A stretch of 64,000 nt of DNA from a virus. Within the stretch, counting starts at the first letter, position 1. Every line of letters begins with the position of its first letter. Positions 1 to 8,488 of this stretch are shown one piece after another. The notes under the pieces were generated by a model that ran no database searches, had not been told where the DNA came from, and saw nothing but the letters and a program-made list of their open reading frames with translations. Location of the stretch: the IMG/VR virus record IMGVR_UViG_3300031963_000006, positions 151,251-215,250 of that record; one strand, given 5' to 3'. A program made the position numbers and the translations under genes.

Positions 1-1248
1 TGTTGGAGTTTTAGTTGATGTTCTTGTTGGTGTTGGGCTATCAGTTGGTTGTGGTGTTGGGGTTGGAGTACTTGTTGATGTTGGAGTTTCAGTTTTAGTT
101 GGAGTTGGAGTTTTAGTATTAGTTGGAGTTTTTGTTGAAGTTTTTGTAGGGGTTACTGTTGGCGTCGAAGTTTTAGTTGGAGTTTTAGTTTGAGTTGGAC
201 TTATTGTGTTTGTTGGGGTATTAGTTTGAGTCGGAGTCTGAGTTTTAGTTGGAGTTTTAGTTTGAGTTCTGGTTTGAGTTTGTGTTTTAGTTTGTGTTGG
301 GGTTTGAGTTACGTCAGGAGTCGGAGTTTGTGTTTGAGTCGATGTTTTAGTTGGAGTTTTGGTGGGTGTTTGTGTTCTAGTTTCAGTTCGTGTTTGTGTT
401 TGTGTTATTGTATTTGTGGGAGTATTTGTTGGGGTTTGAGTTGTTGTTGGGGTTTGAGTATTAGTTCTTGTTGGAGTTCTTGTTGGAGTTTTTGTAACAC
501 AAAATGTTTGAGTTGGAGTTGGTGTTGGTAAATCGTTATTGGTAGGTGTTTGAGTTTTAGTTGTGGTAACAGTTGGAGTTACGGTATTTTGAGGAGTTTT
601 TGTTTGAGTTCTAGTCTTTGTAGGTGTTTGAGTCCTTGTTGTTGTATTTGTAGGAGTTTTCGTTGGAGTTGGAGTTTTTGTAGGAGTTTTTGTTTGAGTC
701 TGAGTTTTTGTTGGAGTTTTTGTTTGAGTTTGAGTTATGGTCGGAGTTTGTGTTACGGCTCCTGGAGCTCCTCCTGGACAACAATAAGATGTTGTTGAAC
801 ATTCTGCATTAGGCAATAAAAATTCCGTAAAATTTGTAGGGTAATCCTCGGTACTAAAAGAAATATCCTGAACTAAACCACAAAAAGTGTATTCAACTAA
901 ATTAATAGGGTCCAAACAATTTGATAAACATATTGTAATACGCCATAAATCAAAAGGTTGTGTGTTGGTACCTAAGGTGACATATCTATTAATACCAGCA
1001 CAACAATCGTATACCTCGAAAACGTCTTGAGGGATAAATGATTTAAAATTTTGACAATCGGAAGCAACTAATTTTACCCCTACTTCAGGAGAATTTTCAT
1101 AAGGGTAGGGTACTGTGATATCTATTGGTTTTGATGTGTAAGTAATAACTCTTGAAACAAATACACAATTTTCACCATTTGGTTCACAAACATAAATGTC
1201 ATAAGGTGCCGTTAAACCTGATATGTCTGTTATTTTAACTGTTGCCAT
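1..1248 (-). CDS. Thr-Pro repeat structural protein, partial (C-terminus off left edge)
   Basis: Open from an ATG at 1248 to the window edge (416 codons, no stop). The first 170 residues are ordered and include [10 protein letters not shown], which matches TTPYDIYICD in the small protein encoded at 3799-4014, so the two share a beta-rich N-terminal module. The remaining 240 or so residues are low complexity, built of T-P, T-K-T and T-Q-T units. Such linkers are common in surface-exposed phage appendage proteins. The start overlaps the stop of the upstream gene by one base (TAATG), so both are translated from one minus-strand operon. Role in tail or fibre is inferred; no enzymatic motif seen. 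Confidence 0.7.
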   Translation of the reverse strand, partial: MATVKITDISGLTAPYDIYVCEPNGENCVFVSRVITYTSKPIDITVPYPYENSPEVGVKLVASDCQNFKSFIPQDVFEVYDCCAGINRYVTLGTNTQPFDLWRITICLSNCLDPINLVEYTFCGLVQDISFSTEDYPTNFTEFLLPNAECSTTSYCCPGGAPGAVTQTPTITQTQTKTPTKTQTQTKTPTKTPTPTKTPTNTTTRTQTPTKTRTQTKTPQNTVTPTVTTTKTQTPTNNDLPTPTPTQTFCVTKTPTRTPTRTNTQTPTTTQTPTNTPTNTITQTQTRTETRTQTPTKTPTKTSTQTQTPTPDVTQTPTQTKTQTQTRTQTKTPTKTQTPTQTNTPTNTISPTQTKTPTKTSTPTVTPTKTSTKTPTNTKTPTPTKTETPTSTSTPTPTPQPTDSPTPTRTSTKTPT

Positions 1249-3797
1249 TAGTTACATAAAATTGTTGAATTACAAATATTATTTATAGTACCTTGACTGA
1301 ATGATGACTGACAAGCCTCAATTACTACCGCACCTGTGACAGGGGTATTAGATTGTCGACAGAAGCAAGCGGCTCCAGCAATCCCTGCTCCACCTGGTAC
1401 GGTAATTTGTGCGGGATTTCCATCACAATCAGTATAAAACGCAGTTCCTTGAAAACCTGATATAGTCCTAACTGCAGTACATTGACATGTTATGGATGAT
1501 GGGTTTGGGCCTCCATCTGGAGTATTGCCATTATTACCACCTGACCCGCCAGAACCACCGGTTCCATTAGGGTTTGATGGTGAAGTACCATTTTCAGGAT
1601 TACACGGCCAAAGATTGACAATGACACAATTTGAAAGCTCGACTATAGTGTATATATTAAGGATAAATGACCTAATATAATAAAAACCATCTCCATAACA
1701 ATTACAATTTGCTTGGTTAAGATACGCGTAACTTCCGACCTCTAATGATTCTAAATAAATCGGTTGACTAGAAACACCCCAACTATCAATAACATTATTA
1801 CTTAAATCCTCAACTAAAGAATATATAATATCACAAATTTCAGTTTCAGATTGAGGCCAATTAATATTGGGTCCATTATTAAATTTATATGCGAATGAGA
1901 AAGGATAACTTGTTAAGTTTGATGGAGGGTTACATTCGGTTTCTGAAATACATTGAGCACAATTTGTGTATATTGTTGAAGAAACTTCAGTAAAGTAATT
2001 TCCTTGGTAAACTATGATGTCGTCTGTAGTATTTTGTGGTATTGTTGTTGAAGAACCGTTGTATTGCCAACAAGTATTAGTAGTTAAGTTAAATATTGTT
2101 TGAGTACCTATAGTTGTTAACGAAGGTTCGGTTTGATAAACTATTGTTTGAGGTCCATTAGTATCATTACAAAGTCTGTATTTGTAATACGTTGTTGGGG
2201 TAAATTCAAATGATACGTTATTACAACTTATACTATTAGAAGCCCCGTAAATATTAATACTTGGTGATGTAATTACCGTTACTGTATACGGAGGAGATGT
2301 TTCAATATTATAAACTATAGCGTTATTGTCTGTAACATATATTAAACCATTTTCTACAAAAATAGAAGTTGGCGTTAATATTGTTGGAGATATTAAAATT
2401 TCAACCTCAGGGTCTCCATCTGGATAAGAATATTGTGATAAGTAAGTATTATCACCTTCTCTTGAAAGTATTAAAATTTTGTTATTAGTGGTTGCCAATA
2501 AATCCCCCGCAAACAGCCTTCCTGGTGGTAAACTAAATAATTCATTATAATTTAAATTACTTAATGAAGTTTGACCCGCTGAAGGTAAATATATTTCAAA
2601 TACTGTTTGAGGTGATAAACCAACTTGAACATTACATGTTAACAACTTGTTATTATTAATTGCAAAAAGTCCGGCACCAAATGTAACGTTAGATTCTGTG
2701 TCATTTAACTCCCTAACAAATGTTGCAGAGAATGGGTTTAAAACAATATCCCATTCTTTAATTTTATCTGTTGTTGATATGAATAATTTTGTTTGAGTAT
2801 TTCCAATATCATTCCAATTTGATAAATTTGGAATAGTTAGTGATGTTGTGGTATTAGTATCTACAACATATGTATACACCCCTCCTTCTCCGATTATAAA
2901 TGTAGGACATAAATTCAATATTGACGGAGATGAAGGTGTCATTGTCATTGTAGGTGTTGGAGTTGGGGTAAGTTGAACTGCGCACAATGAACATTGACCT
3001 AAATTAGAATAACCAATTGGCCCACTCGATAATGTAATGTTATTAGTACCAATATAAGTTGAATTATTACCTATGTATGTTATACATCTTTCGTTCCCAT
3101 CCACAACTCCTAAGAAAATCATAAATTGGGATAAATCACCACCTGAAGGGTTATTTACCACATTTGTGGTATAATACATAAATCCGTTATTACAATCTTG
3201 GAATTGTTTACTAACAGGACAATTTATAACAGAATCTATGGTGACAAAAGTAACGTCACCTGAAAAATTACACTGAATTTGATTACTCCTATTTCTATAA
3301 ATCATTATTGTTGGAGTCATTGTTGGTGTCGGAGTCATAGTAGGGGTTATTCCTGTTATATAAGCATCGACATAAATATTGGGACAGAAATTTGATGACG
3401 TAGGGGTGTTTGTCATTGTTGGAGTGTAAGAAGGGGTATAAGACGGTGTTGGAGTTGGTGGAATATCAATTAGTGTTGCCTCAAAATTGAAGACATCACA
3501 ATTAACAGTTGGTGTAGGAGTAGGGGTCAAACAAACTGACGAGTTTACATACTCAAAAGTTAAATCAGGGCATACTCCGTTATATGGGTATTTTCCCTGT
3601 AAAAAACAAGGACTACCACCTAAAGTCGTTGCTAAACACCAAAAACCACCAGAGTCGTAAAATATATAATATCCGTTAGTTGAACCAACATAATAATCTC
3701 TTAAATTGTATACACCTGATTGGGTATATACATCATCATAGGCCGGAAATCCAGTACCACTTACACAATAATCATCATTTGCACAATATACGGCCAT
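1248..3797 (-). CDS. Large structural protein with TPTPT linkers, putative tail/surface protein
   Basis: 849 residues starting [11 protein letters not shown]. Several globular stretches, many with paired cysteines, are joined by short TPTPT linkers near residues 92-97, 116-130, 150-165 and 290-300. A middle segment (about 300-530) has repeated beta strands that may form a propeller-like unit. A Gly/Asn/Pro-rich stretch precedes a final Cys-rich domain with SITCQC and [12 protein letters not shown]. Alternating small domains and Thr-Pro linkers suggest a virion surface or tail protein, which is inference. It lies between two other minus-strand genes with 1-base junctions. I do not recognise a named family. 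Confidence 0.75.
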   Translation of the reverse strand: MAVYCANDDYCVSGTGFPAYDDVYTQSGVYNLRDYYVGSTNGYYIFYDSGGFWCLATTLGGSPCFLQGKYPYNGVCPDLTFEYVNSSVCLTPTPTPTVNCDVFNFEATLIDIPPTPTPSYTPSYTPTMTNTPTSSNFCPNIYVDAYITGITPTMTPTPTMTPTIMIYRNRSNQIQCNFSGDVTFVTIDSVINCPVSKQFQDCNNGFMYYTTNVVNNPSGGDLSQFMIFLGVVDGNERCITYIGNNSTYIGTNNITLSSGPIGYSNLGQCSLCAVQLTPTPTPTMTMTPSSPSILNLCPTFIIGEGGVYTYVVDTNTTTSLTIPNLSNWNDIGNTQTKLFISTTDKIKEWDIVLNPFSATFVRELNDTESNVTFGAGLFAINNNKLLTCNVQVGLSPQTVFEIYLPSAGQTSLSNLNYNELFSLPPGRLFAGDLLATTNNKILILSREGDNTYLSQYSYPDGDPEVEILISPTILTPTSIFVENGLIYVTDNNAIVYNIETSPPYTVTVITSPSINIYGASNSISCNNVSFEFTPTTYYKYRLCNDTNGPQTIVYQTEPSLTTIGTQTIFNLTTNTCWQYNGSSTTIPQNTTDDIIVYQGNYFTEVSSTIYTNCAQCISETECNPPSNLTSYPFSFAYKFNNGPNINWPQSETEICDIIYSLVEDLSNNVIDSWGVSSQPIYLESLEVGSYAYLNQANCNCYGDGFYYIRSFILNIYTIVELSNCVIVNLWPCNPENGTSPSNPNGTGGSGGSGGNNGNTPDGGPNPSSITCQCTAVRTISGFQGTAFYTDCDGNPAQITVPGGAGIAGAACFCRQSNTPVTGAVVIEACQSSFSQGTINNICNSTILCN

Positions 3798-3798
3798 A

Positions 3799-4014
3799 TT
3801 ATAACGTTAAATTTGTTGTAACTTCACAACCTATTGAGTCTACAATTTTTAGAGTAAATTCAGAAAAGTTTAACATTATTGTGGGAATCTCAAATGTATA
3901 TGGTGCCGAGTCAGTTCTGTCTATATAAATGCATTGTGTTTGAGGGTTGTCACATATATAAATGTCATATGGTGTTGTTCCTGAAAGGTCGTTAATTGTA
4001 ACTACAGTTGGCAT
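3799..4014 (-). CDS. Small beta-rich protein, paralogue of the N-terminus of the gene at 1-1248
   Basis: 71 residues. TTPYDIYICDNPQTQCIYID aligns with the first 40 residues of the protein starting at 1248, so it looks like a free-standing copy of that module. First gene of the minus-strand structural operon; the next gene begins one base after its stop. An ATATTTAT promoter box lies 17 nt upstream. Function unknown; a virion role is inferred from the operon. Confidence 0.7.
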   Translation of the reverse strand: MPTVVTINDLSGTTPYDIYICDNPQTQCIYIDRTDSAPYTFEIPTIMLNFSEFTLKIVDSIGCEVTTNLTL

Positions 4015-4031
4015 TAGTAAATTTTATTTCA

Positions 4032-4039
4032 ATAAATAT
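4032..4039 (-). promoter_or_regulatory. ATATTTAT phage-type promoter box of the structural operon
   Basis: Plus strand reads ATAAATAT, so the minus strand carries ATATTTAT 17 nt before the ATG at 4014. The same box precedes about 27 genes in the window. Confidence 0.5.
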
Positions 4040-4098
4040 AATACTGACCCAAAACTTGTGAAGTTGACATGAACTAATTTGTACCTTATTTTTACCTG

Positions 4099-5001
4099 AT
4101 GTCCGATGAAAAAGAAATATTGGTTGAGTTACTACGTGAAATTCTTGGTGATGAAAAGATGCACTACGAACACAGAGGACAAATCTCATTCAACTGTCCC
4201 CTCTGCGACGAGGACCGAAACAAGGGTAATTTAGAGGTCAACTACCTACAACACGTATACAAATGTTGGAGTTGTTCGGAAACAAACGGTATGCACGGAC
4301 CTCTTGGTAAACTAATTGATAACTACGGAAACAAAAAACATAAAAAGGTTTATAAACTTTTTCAACCTGAGGACATAAAACCAAAGGAAAAACCAAAACA
4401 AAAGTTAAGGCTACCTGAAAGTTTTGTTTTATTCAAAGATTCAAACCCAATCTATCCGGTATATAAACAAGCATACAACTACCTGAAAAACAGAGGGATA
4501 ACCGATGAGATTATCGAAAGGTATTCAATAGGATTTTGTGACAACGGAAGTCACGCTGGTAGAATTATTGTACCATCATATAATATTGAGGGGGAATTGA
4601 ATTATTATATTGCAAGGAGTTGGGACCCCAAGTCACGAGCCAAATATAAAAACCCTCAAGCCGAAAAGGATAAGATAATCTTTAACCAACACTTAATTGA
4701 CTGGAAAAAGGATGTGTATCTTGTTGAGGGGGTATTTGACGGATTCTTTTTATCAAATAGTATTCCGATGCTTGGTAAACATATGTCAGAGTTGTTGTTT
4801 AATACCCTATACGATAAGGTTAAAAAGAATATCATTATTGCCCTCGATGGTGATGCTTGGGACAACGCTGTTAAATTATATCGTGAGTTAAATGGGGGTA
4901 AATTATACGGAAAAATAAAAATTATTCATCTACCCAAAGATAAGGACGTATGTGATTTGAGGGGTCAGATAGATGAATACTATGTACAAATAAAGGATTA
5001 A
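4099..5001 (+). CDS. DNA primase (zinc finger plus Toprim)
   Basis: 300 residues. A CHC2-like zinc-binding site is formed by C33/C36 and C56/C59. A Toprim fold follows: VYLVEGVFDG gives the catalytic E210 and D214, and IIIALDGDAWD gives metal-binding D250, D252 and D255. Shorter than bacterial DnaG and lacking its C-terminal helicase-binding domain, as in phage primases. It would make RNA primers for lagging-strand synthesis. The next gene starts two bases after its stop and encodes a RecB-like nuclease, consistent with a replication/recombination operon. Confidence 0.9.
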   Translation: MSDEKEILVELLREILGDEKMHYEHRGQISFNCPLCDEDRNKGNLEVNYLQHVYKCWSCSETNGMHGPLGKLIDNYGNKKHKKVYKLFQPEDIKPKEKPKQKLRLPESFVLFKDSNPIYPVYKQAYNYLKNRGITDEIIERYSIGFCDNGSHAGRIIVPSYNIEGELNYYIARSWDPKSRAKYKNPQAEKDKIIFNQHLIDWKKDVYLVEGVFDGFFLSNSIPMLGKHMSELLFNTLYDKVKKNIIIALDGDAWDNAVKLYRELNGGKLYGKIKIIHLPKDKDVCDLRGQIDEYYVQIKD

Positions 5002-5002
5002 T

Positions 5003-5857
5003 ATGGATTTAAACAAAATTAGAGACGAAATTAACGGTATAATAAAAAAAAGACAGGAAGAAATTCAATTAACATTTGAGGAGGAGACCCACACTTACAC
5101 TATGATGAATAATCAAGGGGTTCTTGTATCGAATTGGATATCAGTAAGTAAAGTCCTGAAAAAATTTTATGAAGAATTTCCGGCTGAAGAAATATCATTA
5201 AAAAAAGCGAAAGGAGATGTTGTAGAACAACAAAGATTACTTGCGGAGTGGAAAGCCGCGGGTGATTACTCGACAAATATGGGAAGTAGGGTTCACTATT
5301 TTTTGGAAAAAAAATCGCATGAAATTTTTAACATTGTTAAGGAAGTGAGAAAACCTGAATTTGATTGTGACTTTACTCAAATTTTAAAGGGTGATAGTAT
5401 GATAAACGCTGGAACAAACTTTCTTAAACTGATGAAAGATAGAGGGGCTATTTTACTTGACACTGAAATTGTTTTAGGTGACCCTGATTTATCATATGTT
5501 GGCCAACCCGATAAAGTTTGGGTTATTGAGAGTAAAGACAAAAAAAGTGTTGGGTTAATAGTGACCGACTACAAAACCAATAAACCGAAGAACTTTGAGG
5601 AGAATCAATTTACTAAAAGAATGAAACCTCCATTTCAAAAACACCCTGACAATGCGTTAGGTCACTACTTTTTACAACTACCATTTTATGGGAAATTACT
5701 TAAGGAAATGTTAAAAGGGTCAAAATATGAGGATATTAATTTTTTTGGTTGTATCATTGTGCTACTGAAAGAAAATTCCGATTTCGAGGAGTTTAGAGTA
5801 CCAAAAGATGTTATTGATACGGTATTTTCTATGAATATGAAACAATATTTATCTTAA
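5003..5857 (+). CDS. PD-(D/E)XK nuclease, RecB/Cas4-like
   Basis: 284 residues. The motifs of the RecB-type nuclease superfamily appear in order: G94-x3-H98 (MGSRVHYFLE), E155 (DTEIVL), D170 (VGQPDKVW), D189-Y-K191 (VTDYKT) and Q225 (YFLQLPFYGKLL). No cysteines for a Cas4-type iron-sulfur cluster are seen at the C-terminus. Probable 5' or 3' exonuclease acting in recombination or end processing, next to the primase and near gp47/gp46. Polarity cannot be told from the sequence. Confidence 0.8.
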   Translation: MDLNKIRDEINGIIKKRQEEIQLTFEEETHTYTMMNNQGVLVSNWISVSKVLKKFYEEFPAEEISLKKAKGDVVEQQRLLAEWKAAGDYSTNMGSRVHYFLEKKSHEIFNIVKEVRKPEFDCDFTQILKGDSMINAGTNFLKLMKDRGAILLDTEIVLGDPDLSYVGQPDKVWVIESKDKKSVGLIVTDYKTNKPKNFEENQFTKRMKPPFQKHPDNALGHYFLQLPFYGKLLKEMLKGSKYEDINFFGCIIVLLKENSDFEEFRVPKDVIDTVFSMNMKQYLS

Positions 5858-5875
5858 CACTAAAAAATAAATGCT

Positions 5876-6412
5876 ATGAAAAACTTATTAATTTTATTTT
5901 CACTCATTACAACAATTTTTATTTATGCTCAAGTAACACATAAAAATCCTGATTGCCAACCTAAAACAAATGCGGAAAAAATGTATGAATCAATTTTAAT
6001 TCATGCGGATTCGTTTAACATACCGCTTCATATTGCTTTTAATGTTGCCCGAATGGAAACAGGGTATTTAGGCCCAAACCATGAAAATTATAATCACAAA
6101 CAAGTATCAAAAGCGGGTGCGGTTGGACCAATGCAAATTATGCCACAGTACGCCTCATTTTTTGCGGGATTTCCCGTAAATAAAAAAGAGCTAAAAGAGA
6201 ATATCGATTTAAATGTTTATATATCGATGAAATTGTTAGCCCAACATTTTAAAAAGTATGGTGATTGGAAAAAAGTATTAGGTGCTTATAACACAGGTAG
6301 ACCAATTATTAATAAGTATGCTCAACAAGGTGTCAAAAAGGATTATTTGAAATATTGGATACCGAATCCTATTGAAAGAGATACCATTGAGTTTTTAACA
6401 ATCAAAGGATAG
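5876..6412 (+). CDS. Secreted lytic transglycosylase (SLT/goose-lysozyme-like)
   Basis: 178 residues with a signal peptide of about 19 residues ending YAQ. The SLT signature is complete: catalytic E61 in ARMETGY, GAVGPMQIMP at 81-90 and GAYNTG at 136-141. It would cleave glycan strands of peptidoglycan in the periplasm. In a phage this may serve lysis or local wall opening; a Sec signal on a lysin lets it reach the wall without a holin. Lies inside the replication block, 18 nt after the nuclease gene. Confidence 0.88.
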   Translation: MKNLLILFSLITTIFIYAQVTHKNPDCQPKTNAEKMYESILIHADSFNIPLHIAFNVARMETGYLGPNHENYNHKQVSKAGAVGPMQIMPQYASFFAGFPVNKKELKENIDLNVYISMKLLAQHFKKYGDWKKVLGAYNTGRPIINKYAQQGVKKDYLKYWIPNPIERDTIEFLTIKG

Positions 6413-6458
6413 GTACTTGATTGTTTGGTTTTTGTTTAGTATGTTTTCATAAAAAAAT

Positions 6459-6683
6459 ATGGAAGACTTATTACCAAAAATTGATTTAAAAGAACAACCT
6501 AGTGAGGTTTGTGAAAGCTGTGGAAGTGAATATTTTAAGGAAGTCGTTTTAATTAAAAGGGTGTCTAAACTCTACACAGGTAGTTCTGAAGACACCCTTG
6601 TTCCTTTTCCTACATACATGTGTGAAAAGTGTGGACACGTTAACAAAGATTTTGCTTTATTTGATAAAGGAACTCAACTATGA
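6459..6683 (+). CDS. Zinc-ribbon small protein
   Basis: 74 residues with two CxxC knuckles, C18-x2-C21 (CESCG) and C55-x2-C58 (CEKCG). Overlaps the gp47 gene by ATGA, so translation is coupled. May be a small nucleic-acid or protein adaptor of the recombination complex; only the zinc-ribbon character is supported. Confidence 0.7.
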   Translation: MEDLLPKIDLKEQPSEVCESCGSEYFKEVVLIKRVSKLYTGSSEDTLVPFPTYMCEKCGHVNKDFALFDKGTQL

Positions 6684-7459
6684 TAAAAAAACTAGTACAC
6701 TTTAGTGACCTACATGTTAGGTTGTTTAAGGACCATAACCTATACCGAAGTATATTGGAAGAAGCTTTTAGTCAATGGAGAAAAATTAATCCTGACCGAA
6801 TAGTTTTTACAGGTGATTTAGTTCATAGTAAAAACCAAATGACTCCTGAACTTGTTGAGTTCATAGCGTGGACATTAAACGAGTGTTCTAAAATTGCAAA
6901 GACTATTTTGATACCCGGAAACCACGACTTCTTGGAAAATAATATGGAAAGACTAGACGCTCTTACTCCTGTAGTAGACTCACTTCAAAATGAAATGGTG
7001 GTTTATTATAAAAACAGAGGAGTTTATCAAGATGCAAATATTGACTGGTGTGTTTATTCACTTATGGACCACAATATCCCACCCGATATTACAAAAAATA
7101 ATAGAAAGAAAATCGGATTGTTTCATGGACCAGTTCAAGGGTTGACAACTGATGTTGGATACAAGTTTGATAGTGGATTTGAGTCAGATAAGTTTGATGG
7201 GTGTGACCTTGTTTTGTGTGGTGATATTCATAAAAGACAAGTTTTTAACATACCTGGAGGCAAGAAGGCTTATATGATTGGCTCAACAATTCAACAAAAC
7301 TTTGGTGAAACAATTGAAAAACATGGATATGGTATATATGATGTGGAAAATGACAAATATGAGTTTGTTAATTTGGTAAACCCAAAACCTTTCCTATCAT
7401 TCAAATTAAATTCTTATGACCAAATAATTGATGGAACAGAAAAACTCCTTAACTATTGA
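6680..7459 (+). CDS. Recombination nuclease subunit, gp47/SbcD-like metallophosphoesterase
   Basis: 259 residues with the calcineurin-like motifs D10-x-H12 (FSDLH), GDLVH 45-49, GNHD 80-83, H149 (LFHG) and GDIH 181-184. It matches the nuclease subunit of the T4 gp46/gp47 (SbcCD, Mre11-Rad50) complex, which resects DNA ends for recombination-dependent replication. The partner ATPase is encoded 1 kb downstream at 8489, with three small genes between. ATGA overlap with the zinc-ribbon gene upstream. Confidence 0.9.
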   Translation: MIKKLVHFSDLHVRLFKDHNLYRSILEEAFSQWRKINPDRIVFTGDLVHSKNQMTPELVEFIAWTLNECSKIAKTILIPGNHDFLENNMERLDALTPVVDSLQNEMVVYYKNRGVYQDANIDWCVYSLMDHNIPPDITKNNRKKIGLFHGPVQGLTTDVGYKFDSGFESDKFDGCDLVLCGDIHKRQVFNIPGGKKAYMIGSTIQQNFGETIEKHGYGIYDVENDKYEFVNLVNPKPFLSFKLNSYDQIIDGTEKLLNY

Positions 7460-7925
7460 TTTAAGTATTCAAGACTATAAAGACTTAATGACTTTTTGTA
7501 ACCTTAATGAAATTAAGTTAGTTGACGATTTTGTAAGACTTTGTTTTAGAAAAGGGTATTACATAGAGAAATATGGTTTATTAAACCAAGGTCAATTACC
7601 TGAAGTTATTGACCGTGAATTAGAGAAAGAAGTTATTAAAGAAGTTATAGTTGAGAAAGAAATTTTCATCGAAAAACCTGTAGTTGATAATACAAAGATT
7701 GAAGAGTTACAAAACGAGATTTATATTTTAAAAGGTAAACTTGAAAATCAAAAAGAAGTTGAATGTGGTAAATTACAGGAAACTCTGATGAACTTAAACA
7801 GACAACTAGGTGAAAAGAATGAGGTTATAAAAGAATTAAGAAATAAGGTTGATGACCTTGAAAATCTCACAAAAACTTCTTATGCTTTCTACATGAAAAG
7901 TTCAAATTTAAAAGATAGATTATAA
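7431..7925 (+). CDS. Coiled-coil protein of unknown function
   Basis: 164 residues from ATG 7431; a TTG codon three bases earlier is less likely. The first 60 residues look like a small alpha/beta domain; then comes a Val/Glu/Ile/Lys repeat tract (VIKEVIVEKEIFIEKP) and a long heptad coiled coil to residue 150. The start lies inside the 3' end of the gp47 gene (29-base overlap). A similar VEKIVEVP tract occurs in the membrane protein at 12600. No family recognised. Confidence 0.7.
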   Translation: MEQKNSLTIDLSIQDYKDLMTFCNLNEIKLVDDFVRLCFRKGYYIEKYGLLNQGQLPEVIDRELEKEVIKEVIVEKEIFIEKPVVDNTKIEELQNEIYILKGKLENQKEVECGKLQETLMNLNRQLGEKNEVIKELRNKVDDLENLTKTSYAFYMKSSNLKDRL

Positions 7926-7935
7926 AACAAATAAA

Positions 7936-8280
7936 ATGATGACAACTTTAATTGCGTGGTTCGTGTTGGCCTACGGGTTTTCCAACATTATGGTTTATGG
8001 TAGTATTTTCGAAGGATTTAGAAATACCATAAGTTTATTGGGAATTAGATTCTCACTATTTAAATTCTTTTCTGACCTATTGTCATGTATGATGTGTACG
8101 TCTACATGGGTTGGATTTTTCTTGGGACTTGTCCTTATTTCCCCCTCTCACCATCTTTTCCTAACACCAAAATGGATATCTTGGTTCTTTGATGGACTTA
8201 TGGCTTCAGGAGCGGTATGGGCGATTAACTCCATCGTTGAATGGTTTGAAGAAAATAGACCAAAAACTAATCATTTATAA
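7936..8280 (+). CDS. Membrane protein with CxxC motif
   Basis: 114 residues with about three hydrophobic segments (3-20, 55-68 by way of SCMMCTSTWVGF, 85-100). The C-x2-C-T-x-x-W-V-G motif recurs in small membrane proteins of Bacteroidetes phages; its role is unknown. It sits between gp47 and gp46, 10 nt after the coiled-coil gene. Confidence 0.7.
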   Translation: MMTTLIAWFVLAYGFSNIMVYGSIFEGFRNTISLLGIRFSLFKFFSDLLSCMMCTSTWVGFFLGLVLISPSHHLFLTPKWISWFFDGLMASGAVWAINSIVEWFEENRPKTNHL

Positions 8281-8290
8281 ATTTAATATT

Positions 8291-8485
8291 ATGCCAAAGT
8301 CAAGACAACGTAAAAATCACAAACAAAAGGTTGAAAATCGTAACAACCTACTCAAGGGTGTTCGTCGTAAGATGGAAAAAGAATATACTGAAATGTTGGA
8401 AAAACAACTTCAGCAATATCAAGAACAAATGTCAGCCATGACAGAAGAGAACAACTCAGAAGTAGTTGACGTTACCCCAATTTAA
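8291..8485 (+). CDS. Small basic-to-acidic helical protein
   Basis: 64 residues starting MPKSRQRKNHKQKVENRNN at ATG 8291. The same frame stays open upstream into the previous gene, but the ATG after the preceding stop fits the tight spacing better. Lys/Arg-rich head, then a Gln/Glu-rich helix. Ends three bases before the gp46 start. Unknown function. Confidence 0.6.
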   Translation: MPKSRQRKNHKQKVENRNNLLKGVRRKMEKEYTEMLEKQLQQYQEQMSAMTEENNSEVVDVTPI

Positions 8486-8488
8486 TAT

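Noticed and set aside
190-802. Plus- and minus-strand Cys/Ser-rich and Asn/Ser-rich frames over the Thr-Pro repeat
   Set aside because: They are out-of-frame shadows of the repetitive TKTPT-coding DNA of the minus-strand gene at 1-1248.
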